A stretch of 40,271 bases of DNA from Apilactobacillus timberlakei (GTDB lineage Bacteria; Bacillota; Bacilli; Lactobacillales; Lactobacillaceae), in contig NZ_POST01000003.1 of NCBI RefSeq assembly GCF_002993965.1, forward strand, positions 247,369-287,639, given 5' to 3'. Each line of letters begins with the position of its first letter. Positions within the stretch are counted from its first letter, which is position 1. Shown one piece after another: positions 1 to 8,178 of this stretch. The translations under genes were made by a program, and so were the position numbers. Under the pieces are notes generated by a model. The model was not told where the DNA came from. It made no database searches and worked only from the letters and a program-made list of their open reading frames with translations.

Positions 1-768
1 AACAAGTTGTTTTTCTTCACGTTCCCTTTGAATTTTCCAAGGATTTTGTAGTACTAAAGTTTGTCCAGCTTGGAACAAGTTGGTTACTACCCAATAAATT
101 GAAATTGCAGCCGGAATATTTAATGCCATGAAGAAAATAATTAATGGCATCCCATAAGTCATAGACTTAGTCATTCCATTTTGTTCAGGTTGTGACTTAG
201 TTGCTAACCATGAACTAATAAAAGTAAACAAGGCTGCTAAAATGGGCATAATAAAGTATGGATCCTTATGTCCTAATTGCAACCATAGAAAATGACCTGA
301 TTTTAAAATATCAGTACGCCAAATTCCTTGGTATAAGGCCCATAAAATTGGTAATTGAACAATCAAAGGTAAACAGCCAGCAACCGGATTAACACCGGCT
401 TCTGAATATAATTTTTGTTGTTCAGTACGCAATTTTTGCATCGTTTCAGTATCCTTAGAAGAATACTTCTTTTGTAATTTCTTTAACTCAGGTTGTATTT
501 CTTGAGTTTTCTTCATACTCCTAGTTTGATAAACCATCAAAGGTAGGATAATGATTCTTACGATAATGGTGAAAATGATAATTCCCATTCCATAATTATT
601 ACCAAAGAATTTTGACAACCAAATAATTGCTCTAGAGAAGTTTAGAACAATTACTCCATCCCATAATCCAGTACTGTGGGAAGTAATAGGTTTATTACTA
701 CATGCACTTAAAAAGAATACTAGACCTAATATGGAAGCTAATGAAAAATATTTTTTGAATTTTTTCAT
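1..768 (-). CDS. yidC: Membrane protein insertase YidC/OxaA (lipoprotein form), 3' end outside the window
   Basis: Inserts and folds membrane proteins with or without SecYEG. The first 256 codons are visible. The N-terminus is a lipoprotein signal ending FFLSAC, with the lipidated Cys at residue 23, as in Gram-positive YidC1/SpoIIIJ. There is a hydrophobic segment around residues 40-75 (GMGIIIFTIIVRIIILPLMVY, carrying the conserved Arg that faces the hydrophilic groove). A basic coiled region follows (SMKKTQEIQPELKKLQKKY), then GVNPVAGCLPLIVQLPILWALY, a family hallmark, and two more membrane segments. The ATG (768-766) directly abuts the rnpA stop at 769, so the two are one transcription unit. 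rpmH-rnpA-yidC beside oriC is the standard Firmicute order. The C-terminal basic tail is cut off by the window edge. Confidence 0.97.
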   Translation of the reverse strand, partial: MKKFKKYFSLASILGLVFFLSACSNKPITSHSTGLWDGVIVLNFSRAIIWLSKFFGNNYGMGIIIFTIIVRIIILPLMVYQTRSMKKTQEIQPELKKLQKKYSSKDTETMQKLRTEQQKLYSEAGVNPVAGCLPLIVQLPILWALYQGIWRTDILKSGHFLWLQLGHKDPYFIMPILAALFTFISSWLATKSQPEQNGMTKSMTYGMPLIIFFMALNIPAAISIYWVVTNLFQAGQTLVLQNPWKIQREREEKQLV

Positions 769-1119
769 TTATTCTTCTCCCTCATCAAGTAATTTTGCTA
801 ACTTCAAAACATGAACTAAGTTTTGCTTAACTTCTTTCATTGAAAGACCATCGACACGTGGACGAGCAATAACTAAGAAATCAACATCTTGTTTTAAATC
901 CGGCTTTAACTCTAGCAAAGTTTGTCTAACTCTTCTTTTTACCCAGTTTCTGTGTACAGCATTACCGACTTTCTTACCCACAGAAATTCCGACACGAAAA
1001 TGTTTTTGATTAGGCTTGTCCATTTGATAGACAACAAACATGCGGTTAGCTACCGAATCATGTTTTTCAAAAACTTTTTGGAACTCTGCTTCTTTTTTCA
1101 CACGATATGACTTGCGCAT
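769..1119 (-). CDS. rnpA: Ribonuclease P protein component
   Basis: Protein subunit of RNase P; it helps the catalytic RNA cleave 5' leaders from pre-tRNA. The 116-residue length is normal. It carries the family signature [11 protein letters not shown] (about residues 56-66), the N-terminal [17 protein letters not shown] and the [12 protein letters not shown] strand. ATG at 1119, preceded by a GGAGAT ribosome site. It lies between rpmH and yidC, separated from rpmH by a hairpin (1156-1187) that could attenuate read-through. Confidence 0.98.
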   Translation of the reverse strand: MRKSYRVKKEAEFQKVFEKHDSVANRMFVVYQMDKPNQKHFRVGISVGKKVGNAVHRNWVKRRVRQTLLELKPDLKQDVDFLVIARPRVDGLSMKEVKQNLVHVLKLAKLLDEGEE

Positions 1120-1155
1120 AATCCATCTCCGTTAATTTTCTATCGATATAATGAA

Positions 1156-1187
1156 AAAGACCACTGATTAAGTGGTCAGTGGTCTTT
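1156..1187 (-). terminator. Hairpin between rpmH and rnpA
   Basis: A 12-bp perfect stem (AAAGACCACTGA / TCAGTGGTCTTT) with an 8-nt loop. On the minus strand it is followed by a run of five T. It fits a partial terminator or attenuator that lets rpmH be made in excess over rnpA. Confidence 0.7.
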
Positions 1188-1193
1188 AGTATA

Positions 1194-1328
1194 CTAGACA
1201 GTTAATGACTTTCTGCCTTTTCTACGGCGATTAGCTAAAATATTACGACCGTTTCTTGTACTCATACGTTTACGGAAACCGTGTACACGAGCATGCTTAC
1301 GTCTCTTTGGTTGGTAAGTTCTTTTCAT
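1194..1328 (-). CDS. rpmH: Ribosomal protein bL34
   Basis: 44-residue, very basic ribosomal protein with the family sequence [19 protein letters not shown] at the start and [18 protein letters not shown] at the end. The ATG at 1328 follows a strong AAGGAGGG site. The frame is open for 45 codons further upstream, but that stretch is AT-rich promoter and oriC DNA and contains a DnaA box, so it is not coding. Confidence 0.98.
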   Translation of the reverse strand: MKRTYQPKRRKHARVHGFRKRMSTRNGRNILANRRRKGRKSLTV

Positions 1329-1455
1329 TACTAACCCTCCTTGCTTATTTAAATGTTTCTTTTCTATGCTAAATACATTTCTTAAACATAATACCATAAA
1401 AATTAAAATCATGAAACATCTAATTAAAAATGGAGTGATTATTAAGATCATAAAA

Positions 1456-1815
1456 TTATCCACATTTTAATTTGTTTCATGCATATTTTTGTGGGTTATT
1501 TTGTGGATTAAAAAATATCAATTCACAGGGTTATCCACATTTTATCCACATAATCACAGGGTGTGCATAAAGTTATCCACAGGGTGTGTACAATTCCCAT
1601 AAATAATTGTTAAAACAACGTTTTAAGCACAATACTTATTCACATAATATTGTTAATAACTAATATTTATCATTTATTTATAAAGTTATCTACACCCTGT
1701 GGATAACTTTATGCACACCCTGTGGAACATTTTACAATAGTTAAAATTACCTGTGGAAAACTGTACTTCATAATGGTAAAATTATTTAAGAAATTTGCAC
1801 GGGAGGAAATAATTC
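1456..1815. other. oriC: oriC, upstream half (DnaA-box cluster before dnaA)
   Basis: AT-rich, gene-free DNA with many DnaA boxes. Perfect TTATCCACA is found at 1456-1464, 1531-1539, 1542-1550 and 1573-1581, and on the other strand (TGTGGATAA) at 1698-1706. Near-matches are at 1502-1510, 1686-1694, 1721-1729 and 1752-1760. Together with the second cluster after dnaA this gives the bipartite oriC known from Bacillus subtilis. The dnaA promoter must also lie here, so DnaA probably represses its own gene. The dnaA ribosome site GGGAGG is at about 1801-1806. Confidence 0.93.
1555..1724. repeat. Perfect 33-bp inverted repeat inside oriC
   Basis: 1555-1587 and 1692-1724 are exact reverse complements over 33 bp. 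Each arm holds a perfect DnaA box (1573-1581 and 1698-1706) flanked by GGTGTG/CACACC motifs. The 104 bp between the arms is almost pure AT. I checked the arms base by base; the match stops on both sides at position 33. Confidence 0.95.
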
Positions 1816-3156
1816 ATGAATAAAGATTCATTATGGGAAAGAATCCGTGATGCTTTTGAAGATAATGTCTCAACTACGACCTATTCAACATGGATAGAAA
1901 CTGTCAAACCGGTTAGTCTAGAAGGCAATCAACTAACTTTAGAACTCCCCTCCCCTCTTCATCGAGACTATTGGAAAGACAAATTAGCTGACCAACTAGT
2001 CGAGTATGCTTATAAAATAACTAAAAAAGATATCATTCCTAATTTTGTTTTGGAAGATGAACTACGGAATGAAAGAAAAAATAGTTTTGACACAATTAAC
2101 GATGATCAACAAAATAGTAATGAATTAATGAAGAATACTCATTTAAATACTAATTACACATTTGAATCATTTGTTATTGGTAAAGGTAATCAAATGGCAC
2201 ATGCTGCTGCTTTGGTTGTATCAGAAGATCCAGGTAAAATGTATAATCCCCTACTATTGTACGGAGGTGTTGGATTAGGTAAAACGCATTTAATGCATGC
2301 AATTGGTAATAAGATTATTCAAGATAATCCTGATGCCAACATTAAATACATTACAAGTGAATCTTTTACAAATGATTTTATAAATGCTATTCAAAATCAT
2401 AAAACAGAAAGTTTTCGACAAGAATATCGGAATGTAGACGTTTTACTTGTGGATGATATTCAATTTTTTGCGGATAAAGATGGTACCCAAGAAGAATTTT
2501 TCCACACCTTTAATGATTTATATGAAAATCGTAAACAAATTGTATTAACTTCTGATCGTTTACCAAATGAAATCTCAAAACTGCAAGATCGATTAGTTTC
2601 AAGATTTGCATGGGGATTATCGGTTGACATCACTCCACCAGACTTAGAAACTAGAATTGCTATTTTAAAAACCAAAGCTGAAGCTGATAATATTGATGTC
2701 CCAACTGATACGTTAAATTATATAGCTGGACAAATTGATTCAAATGTCCGTGAATTAGAGGGAGCTTTATCAAGAGTTCAAGCATTTGCTAAATTTAAAA
2801 ATGTTAAAATTACAACGGATTTAGTATCGGAAGCCTTAAAAGGCCTTAATAAAGGTGAAAATAAAATCGCAGTCAACATTGATAAAATCATTCAAACTGT
2901 TTCTTCGTATTTTAATTTATCGATTGATGATATAAAGGGTAAAAAAAGAATCCAAAAGATTGTCATTCCAAGGCAAATTGCGATGTATTTAGCAAGAATA
3001 ATGACTAACAATTCATTACCTAAAATTGGAGTAGCTTTTGGAGGAAAAGATCATACCACAGTAATTCACGCATATGATAAAATATCTGAGTCCTTAAAAA
3101 ATAACGTCAATTTACAAAATAAAGTTGATGAACTAAAAGAAGAATTAAAAAGGTAA
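1816..3156 (+). CDS. dnaA: Chromosomal replication initiator DnaA
   Basis: ATP-dependent initiator that binds DnaA boxes and opens oriC. 446 residues, normal length. Domain I is about 1-75. A short polar linker rich in N/D/Q follows (about 85-113). The AAA+ domain begins at YTFESFVIGKGNQ, with Walker A GGVGLGKT at 150-157, Walker B VDVLLVDDIQFF near 205-216 and the sensor motif around LPNEISKLQDRLVSRFAWGL. The C-terminal DNA-binding domain IV has the signature GGKDHTTVIHAYDKI. ATG after GGGAGG. It is flanked on both sides by DnaA boxes and followed by dnaN. Confidence 0.99.
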   Translation: MNKDSLWERIRDAFEDNVSTTTYSTWIETVKPVSLEGNQLTLELPSPLHRDYWKDKLADQLVEYAYKITKKDIIPNFVLEDELRNERKNSFDTINDDQQNSNELMKNTHLNTNYTFESFVIGKGNQMAHAAALVVSEDPGKMYNPLLLYGGVGLGKTHLMHAIGNKIIQDNPDANIKYITSESFTNDFINAIQNHKTESFRQEYRNVDVLLVDDIQFFADKDGTQEEFFHTFNDLYENRKQIVLTSDRLPNEISKLQDRLVSRFAWGLSVDITPPDLETRIAILKTKAEADNIDVPTDTLNYIAGQIDSNVRELEGALSRVQAFAKFKNVKITTDLVSEALKGLNKGENKIAVNIDKIIQTVSSYFNLSIDDIKGKKRIQKIVIPRQIAMYLARIMTNNSLPKIGVAFGGKDHTTVIHAYDKISESLKNNVNLQNKVDELKEELKR

Positions 3157-3166
3157 TTTTATAGTT

Positions 3167-3290
3167 TGTGGAAAAAAGGCAAAGTTATCCACAGGTTATC
3201 CACAGGCTAAAAGCTAATGGTATCAAGTGATAAACTTAGTTATACACATATCCACAGGCCCTACTACTACTATATTTACTATATATTAAT
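3167..3290 (+). other. oriC: oriC, unwinding half: DnaA boxes, GC cluster and DnaA-trios
   Basis: Between dnaA and dnaN: TGTGGAAAA at 3167-3175, perfect TTATCCACA at 3185-3193 and 3196-3204, TTATACACA at 3240-3248 and ATATCCACA at 3248-3256. The last box runs straight into GGCCC (3257-3261) and then a 3-base-periodic TAC TAC TAC TAT ATT TAC TAT ATA stretch (from 3262). This is the basal unwinding arrangement described in B. subtilis, where DnaA loads onto one strand through the trios. A longer in-frame dnaN start at 3217 would run through these sites and is rejected. Confidence 0.92.
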
Positions 3291-3318
3291 TATTATTAAT
3301 AACAGGAGGAAAATAAAA

Positions 3319-4455
3319 ATGAAATTTTCAATTAAGAGAGCATCATTTATTCAAGGAATTAATACCGTATCAAGAGCAATATCATCTAAAACAACAATCC
3401 CTATTCTTACAGGTTTAAAATTAACGGTAACTGATAACGAAATCATTCTTACAGGTAGTGATGCTGATGTTTCAATTGAGACTCAAATTCAAGCTAATGA
3501 TGAGGAAAATGAATTAGAAATCAGTGAAACTGGTAGCATTGTATTACCAGCAAGATTCTTTAGTGGAATTGTTAAAAAACTTCCTAATGATAAAATGACT
3601 TTATCAATAAGTAATGGATTCCAAACTGAAATTACTTCTGGTTCATCATCATTTACTATTAATGGTTTAGATGCTAATGATTATCCACATCTACCAGAAA
3701 TTGATAACGAAAATGAAATTTCATTATCTGGGGATGTCTTTAAAGAAATTATTAATCAAACTGTTATTGCAGTTTCAAAACAAGAAAGTCGCCCTATTCT
3801 TACAGGTGTTCACTTTGTTTTAAAAGATCAAATGTTATTTGCTGTTGCAACTGATTCACATCGTTTAAGTCAACGTAAAGTTTCTTTACCAGATAATAAT
3901 GGGGAATATGATGTAATTATCCCAGGAAGCAGTTTGTCAGAATTATCAAAAATGATTTCTGATGATAATGAAGATGTAAAAATGAAGATCTCAGAAAACC
4001 AAGTTTTATTCACAATTGGTAATACTTACTTCTACTCACGTTTACTAGAAGGTGCTTATCCTGATACTTCACGTTTAATTCCTAAAGAATCAGAAACTAA
4101 TGTTCAATTTGATGCACGTGAATTATTAGGTTCAATTGAGAGAGCTTCATTGCTTTCACATGAATCAAGAAATAATGTTGTTAAATTAACAATTAATGCT
4201 AATGATAAAAAAGTTACTATTTCAGGTAATTCACCTGATGTTGGTAATGTTGAAGAAGAACTTGACACTAAAGAAGTTAGTGGTGAAGACTTAGAAATTT
4301 CATTTAACCCTGATTACATGAAAGATGCGCTTCGAGCATTTGGTCAAACGGTGATTAATGTTTCATTCACATCACCATTAAGACCGTTTACATTAGTTCC
4401 TTCAGAAGACAAAGAAAATTTTGTTGAACTGATAACACCAGTTCGTACATTCTAA
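3319..4455 (+). CDS. dnaN: DNA polymerase III beta sliding clamp
   Basis: Ring-shaped processivity clamp for replicative DNA polymerase. 378 residues from the ATG at 3319, which follows a strong AGGAGG (3304-3309). Begins MKFSIKRASFIQGINTVSRA and ends LRPFTLVPSEDKENFVELITPVRTF. The C-terminal pocket residues (SPLRPF...ITPVRTF) are intact. It is followed by a strong terminator, not by yaaA and recF, which is unusual. Confidence 0.98.
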   Translation: MKFSIKRASFIQGINTVSRAISSKTTIPILTGLKLTVTDNEIILTGSDADVSIETQIQANDEENELEISETGSIVLPARFFSGIVKKLPNDKMTLSISNGFQTEITSGSSSFTINGLDANDYPHLPEIDNENEISLSGDVFKEIINQTVIAVSKQESRPILTGVHFVLKDQMLFAVATDSHRLSQRKVSLPDNNGEYDVIIPGSSLSELSKMISDDNEDVKMKISENQVLFTIGNTYFYSRLLEGAYPDTSRLIPKESETNVQFDARELLGSIERASLLSHESRNNVVKLTINANDKKVTISGNSPDVGNVEEELDTKEVSGEDLEISFNPDYMKDALRAFGQTVINVSFTSPLRPFTLVPSEDKENFVELITPVRTF

Positions 4456-4468
4456 AAATAATAGAAAA

Positions 4469-4507
4469 CAAAAAGAGTACTGATATTTTTAATCAGTACT
4501 CTTTTTG
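4469..4507. terminator. Terminator after dnaN
   Basis: 16-bp perfect stem (CAAAAAGAGTACTGAT and its complement) with a 7-nt loop and T/A runs on both sides; could work in both directions. Confidence 0.9.
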
Positions 4508-4655
4508 TATGTTTAAATAAAGCGTAAAAATTGCTTTTTAAGGCCTGTTAATAAAATTGTGGATAAATTATACTAAATGATACTTTAAATTAATTAAATC
4601 ATTAAAAATTTTAATTATATGTGGATAAAATTGAGACAACAAAAAGTTATGTAAT
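4508..4655. other. Spacer with two further DnaA boxes
   Basis: About 150 bp without a gene. It contains two perfect boxes in the same orientation, TGTGGATAA at 4558-4566 and 4620-4628, 62 bp apart. No ORF with a ribosome site was seen. Confidence 0.7.
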
Positions 4656-4688
4656 AAAAAAGTCCTTGGAAATTATCCAAGAACTTTT
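4656..4688 (-). terminator. Terminator of gap
   Basis: Stem AAAGTCCTTGGA / TCCAAGAACTTT with one imperfect pair, followed on the minus strand by a run of six T. Confidence 0.85.
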
Positions 4689-4696
4689 AATTAATC

Positions 4697-5704
4697 TTAT
4701 AGTTGTGAGAACTTCAATAAAGTACGAACCATGTTGCAAGTAAAGCCCCATTCGTTATCGTACCAGTTCCAAACCTTAACTAATTGGTCATCACCAACAG
4801 TTGAAACGTTAGTTTGAGTGGCATCAAATACTGATCCGTGAGTATCACCGATAATATCACTTGATACGATTGGTTCATCATTGTAACCGAATGTTTCGTC
4901 CGCATGACTCTTCATCTTTTCATTGATTTCGTCTGCAGTAACATTCTTCTTGTCAACGATGGCTGTCAATTCAGTCAATGAACCATCAATAATACCAACA
5001 CGTTGTGCAACACCATCTAATTTACCATTTAATTCAGGAACAACTAAACCAATTGCTTTAGCAGCACCAGTTGAGTGAGGAATAGTGTTTACTGAAGCAG
5101 TACGGTTATTTCTGAACTTCTTACCACGAGGGCCATCTAAGATAGCTTGAGTAGAAGTAAAGGCATGGATAGTAGTCATTGAACCAACTTTAATTCCAAA
5201 GTCTTTGTTTAAGAAGTATGCAGTAGCTGCAATACTTCCAGTTGTACATGAACCAGCTGAAACAATTTGATCATCTGAATTCAATGTATCCAAGTTAACA
5301 CCAGGAACAACAGTCTTCATATCACCAGCAGGAGCTGAGATTAGAACACGTTTTGCACCAGCATCTAAGTGAGCTTGAGCTTTTTCTTTTGATGTGTAGA
5401 AACCTGTACATTCAAGTACAAAGTCAACACCATCATTCTTAACCCATGGTAGGTTAGAAGCATCTTTTTCAGCATAAACTGGAATTTCGTGTCCATCGAC
5501 TACGATTCCAGTATCTGTTGATGAAACTTCACCTGGGAACTTACCATGTGTTGAATCATATTTTAATAGATAAGCTAGCATTGAAGGAGTTGTTAAATCA
5601 TTAATAGCTGCTACTTCGATACCATCAGATTTTAATTCATGAATTCTTTTGAATGCTAAACGACCAATACGACCAAAACCGTTAATACCAATTTTTACTG
5701 TCAT
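4697..5704 (-). CDS. gap: Glyceraldehyde-3-phosphate dehydrogenase, type I
   Basis: Oxidises glyceraldehyde-3-phosphate to 1,3-bisphosphoglycerate with NAD in the lower glycolytic or phosphoketolase pathway. 335 residues, usual length. Rossmann start [17 protein letters not shown]; Asp36 (AAINDL) suits NAD; catalytic Cys153 in GSCTTG; His180 in TIHAFTS; C-terminal NWYDNEWGF. Most GAPDHs read SCTTN[CS]; here the Asn after CTT is Gly. The gene stands alone, without cggR, pgk or tpi, so it may be a second or relocated copy. ATG at 5704 after GGAGGT. A 6+6 bp palindrome (TATCTT-GT-AAGATA) lies in its 5' region near 5740-5753. Confidence 0.95.
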   Translation of the reverse strand: MTVKIGINGFGRIGRLAFKRIHELKSDGIEVAAINDLTTPSMLAYLLKYDSTHGKFPGEVSSTDTGIVVDGHEIPVYAEKDASNLPWVKNDGVDFVLECTGFYTSKEKAQAHLDAGAKRVLISAPAGDMKTVVPGVNLDTLNSDDQIVSAGSCTTGSIAATAYFLNKDFGIKVGSMTTIHAFTSTQAILDGPRGKKFRNNRTASVNTIPHSTGAAKAIGLVVPELNGKLDGVAQRVGIIDGSLTELTAIVDKKNVTADEINEKMKSHADETFGYNDEPIVSSDIIGDTHGSVFDATQTNVSTVGDDQLVKVWNWYDNEWGFTCNMVRTLLKFSQL

Positions 5705-5877
5705 ACTTGTACCTCCAAATTCATTTAATATTTACTTATATCTTACAAGATACAAATTACCACGCTTTTAGATTAATGTCATGTATTATGCTTGTGAAAA
5801 ATAAAAAATGTAATTACTCTGTGATAATTTGATTTTAAAATGTAATTTAGCTATATCATTCATGAAACATTATTCTA

Positions 5878-5896
5878 CTACAATTGATAATTGTAG
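5878..5896 (+). promoter_or_regulatory. Small hairpin just before the first GH25 gene
   Basis: Perfect 8-bp stem CTACAATT / AATTGTAG with a GAT loop, ending two bases before the GGAGGA ribosome site (5899-5904). It could be an operator or a 5'-UTR element. Function unknown. Confidence 0.45.
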
Positions 5897-5912
5897 ATGG
5901 AGGATATTTGTT

Positions 5913-7094
5913 TTGAAAAATTTTAAATTTAAATATTTATTTATAAGTATTGCTGCTATGTTTATATCGTTTATATACATAAATATAAATAATGTAAATG
6001 CAGACCAAAGAAACGTTTATGATTTATCAGAATGGCAAGGCAATTTCACTAATTCACAAGTGAAGCAGTTAAAAAATGAAGTACCATTTGTCATTTTAAG
6101 GGTTCAATATGGAAGTGCTTATTATGATCGAACTTTTCAACATAATCGAAATTTATTAGATAAGTACAAGATTCCATATGGAGTTTATTCATTTAGTCAG
6201 TATGAAAGTGTTAATGATGCTAAAGGAGAAGCCAGAGCTCTTTATGATAGAGCTCCTAATGCTAAATTTTATGTAAATGATTATGAAGATCAAACTGTAA
6301 AATCTGGCGATACTAATGCGGCAACATTAGCTTGGTTAAATGAGCTGAGGCCCTTAGCAAAAAATAAAAAAATATTGTTTTATTCATATCAAAGTTTTAT
6401 GCTTCAATATGCCGCAGAAGCAATTAGTTCTTATGATGGTTATTGGTTAGCTGCATATCAATCAAATGAACCTGAAAGAGAACATGTTTTATGGCAATAT
6501 ACAGACCATTTTTATTCTTCAGCATTGGGTAAATATATTGATTCTAGCCTTTTGACATCAAAAAAGAGCAATTGGTTCATAGGGAATCAAAAACCCATTG
6601 TAAACACTAAATATTATCGTGATAGTGGACAATTTACCACTAAGAGTAAATTGTATGAGCACTTTTATGATCATGTAGCTGCAGATAATAAATATGCTCA
6701 TAATTTGAAATTAAAAAACTATGGGTCAAATTATCGTGCTAAAACTGTTAATATAGACTGTAAAGCAGTCGTTAATGGTAAAACATTTTATCGTTGTTAC
6801 TACAAAGGTAAATTATTAGGTTGGATTAGTAGTGATGCTTTAGGTCCCCATATTAATTATGGAAAAGCTAACGAATATAAAACAGTTAAATATAGTCCAT
6901 CTAATAATTTTTACAACCATGTAACTAATAGTCATTTCAGTAATATTAAGATGACTTATCATGGAAATAAATATGCTAATAAAAAGTTAAAGATTACTGC
7001 TAAAGCCAAAAAAGATGGCTGGCATAGTTATTATTATAAATGCTATTACGAAGGTAAATACTTAGGATGGATTTATCAAAGTGCATTTAAATAA
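5913..7094 (+). CDS. Secreted GH25 muramidase with two GW wall-binding modules (paralogue 1)
   Basis: Hydrolyses the MurNAc-GlcNAc bond of peptidoglycan outside the cell. The start is taken as TTG 5913, 8 nt after GGAGGA; a longer in-frame ATG at 5829 has no ribosome site. 393 residues. Signal peptide MKNFKFKYLFISIAAMF... ending NNVNA. The GH25 domain follows immediately: catalytic-side Asp in NVYDLSEWQG, the D-x-E pair in YVNDYED and the LWQYT strand near its end. Two C-terminal repeats end in GWISSDAL and GWIYQSAFK: GW/SH3-like modules that bind wall teichoic or lipoteichoic acid. Unlike paralogues 2 and 3 it lacks the MSASDANPSNT segment and the N/Q/S linker. It could act in self-wall turnover or against competitors. 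Confidence 0.9.
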   Translation: MKNFKFKYLFISIAAMFISFIYININNVNADQRNVYDLSEWQGNFTNSQVKQLKNEVPFVILRVQYGSAYYDRTFQHNRNLLDKYKIPYGVYSFSQYESVNDAKGEARALYDRAPNAKFYVNDYEDQTVKSGDTNAATLAWLNELRPLAKNKKILFYSYQSFMLQYAAEAISSYDGYWLAAYQSNEPEREHVLWQYTDHFYSSALGKYIDSSLLTSKKSNWFIGNQKPIVNTKYYRDSGQFTTKSKLYEHFYDHVAADNKYAHNLKLKNYGSNYRAKTVNIDCKAVVNGKTFYRCYYKGKLLGWISSDALGPHINYGKANEYKTVKYSPSNNFYNHVTNSHFSNIKMTYHGNKYANKKLKITAKAKKDGWHSYYYKCYYEGKYLGWIYQSAFK

Positions 7095-7097
7095 AAT

Positions 7098-7129
7098 AAA
7101 AAACAGACACTTTTATGTGTCTGTTTTTT
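7098..7129. terminator. Terminator after GH25 paralogue 1
   Basis: Perfect 13-bp stem (AAAAAACAGACAC and complement), 6-nt loop, T run on both strands. It may serve the two convergent genes on either side. Confidence 0.92.
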
Positions 7130-7151
7130 ATAGGTTAATTTTCATTTATAA

Positions 7152-7340
7152 TTATTCTTGAACGTCTTTGATTGCATCCCAAATTTTTTGCCAGAATCCC
7201 TCATCAGTATCATTTTCTTTATGATGTTTTCTTGCAGCATAAACATTATTACTACTGCTATTTATTGTAGTAAATGCTCCATAACTAAATGATAAAGACA
7301 TTAAAACGATTGATAAAGCAGTTATTAATTTTTTCAACAT
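7152..7340 (-). CDS. Small secreted peptide, unknown function
   Basis: 62 residues from ATG 7340 (GGAG 7 nt upstream; the GTG at 7346 is too close to it). A signal peptide MLKKLITALSIVLMSLSFSYG... ends near NNVYA, leaving a mature peptide of about 26-28 residues. The mature part has a charged front (RKHHKENDTDEG) and an amphipathic end (FWQKIWDAIKDVQE). It is divergent from a membrane-anchored XRE regulator only 39 bp away. I recognise no family. A secreted signal or an antimicrobial-type peptide is possible but unproven. Confidence 0.7.
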   Translation of the reverse strand: MLKKLITALSIVLMSLSFSYGAFTTINSSSNNVYAARKHHKENDTDEGFWQKIWDAIKDVQE

Positions 7341-7379
7341 AATCACACTCCAATTTATTTTTATAGAGAAGGTAATAAT

Positions 7380-7946
7380 ATGGAACTATCTACTAAATTA
7401 AAAAAAGCTAGGAAAGATAAAAAATTAACCCAAGAATATGTAGCTAGCCAAATTAATGTTTCTAGAAAAACTATTTCAAGTTGGGAGAACGGTCGTGGGA
7501 AACCCAATTCTTCATATTTAAAACAATTAAATTCCATATATAACACAAATCTACAACTTTATTATACACAAAATAAACATAAAAATAATAATAAATATTT
7601 TTATACTATTTACTTTATTAACATAATGTTGTTCATTCTATGTTTAATTAATTTATTTACGCATTTATTAACAGGTATAGCTACTTTTCAATTAATACTT
7701 ACATCATTTTTATTTGTAAAATTTAGGACAAACATATTTATTTATATAAAAAATAATAAAATTATTCAGTTTGTATTTGTTTTATTATTTATATTTTTTT
7801 TAATAATAATTATGAATAATATGGAACTAAAATATAACTTTTCAAATATTTTAGAGGATTTTCCATTTTTTATTGGAGCAATTATTCACTCTTTAATATT
7901 AACATCCAGCTTCTTCATCATAACTAATTATAGAAAAGTAAAATAG
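7380..7946 (+). CDS. XRE-family regulator with a C-terminal membrane domain
   Basis: 188 residues. Residues 1-60 form a helix-turn-helix of the Cro/CI type (LKKARKDKKLTQEYVASQINVSRKTISSWENGRGKPN). Then come a polar NKHKNNNK linker and about four hydrophobic segments (about 72-180), so the DNA-binding head sits on the inner face of the membrane. ATG after GAAGG. Its divergent neighbour is a small secreted peptide gene with a shared 39-bp promoter region, which suggests it controls that gene and/or senses something at the membrane. Confidence 0.85.
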   Translation: MELSTKLKKARKDKKLTQEYVASQINVSRKTISSWENGRGKPNSSYLKQLNSIYNTNLQLYYTQNKHKNNNKYFYTIYFINIMLFILCLINLFTHLLTGIATFQLILTSFLFVKFRTNIFIYIKNNKIIQFVFVLLFIFFLIIIMNNMELKYNFSNILEDFPFFIGAIIHSLILTSSFFIITNYRKVK

Positions 7947-8143
7947 TATTGGATGTTCTTTAACTTTTTTGTCTATAGACATTAATGGACGCTGATATGA
8001 CAGTGTTTTGCTATTGCTTTATTTTTGCTAATGTAACCCTTATATTTGTCTATTTCTAATTAGTAGCTTGAGTATTTTTGAAATATTTTATATGTTTAAA
8101 TTGTTGATAAGTTAGTTATCAACAGGTCAATTATAGATATGTG
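7947..8143. other. Gene-free spacer with palindromes
   Basis: No ORF with a ribosome site. Holds a perfect 12-bp palindrome TGTCTATAGACA (7970-7981) and a 9-bp inverted repeat TGTTGATAA / TTATCAACA with a 5-nt spacer (8102-8124). Both lie between convergent genes, away from any clear promoter. Confidence 0.5.
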
Positions 8144-8178
8144 AAAAAACAGGGAGCATTTTATGCTCCCTGTTTTTT
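8144..8178 (-). terminator. Terminator of the permease-GNAT-ASCH operon
   Basis: Perfect 16-bp stem (AAAAAACAGGGAGCAT and complement) with a 3-nt loop. It overlaps the ASCH stop codon by two bases; A/T runs on both sides. Confidence 0.92.

Noticed and set aside
1329-1463. Longer rpmH frame starting at 1463
   Set aside because: Runs through promoter DNA and a DnaA box; the strong ribosome site and the conserved bL34 start are at 1328.
3217-3318. Longer dnaN frame starting at 3217
   Set aside because: Would translate through the DnaA boxes and DnaA-trios; AGGAGG precedes the conserved MKFSIKRA start at 3319.
5859-5872. TGAAACA half-site as a second parS
   Set aside because: Only the right half matches; the left half has no similarity to parS.
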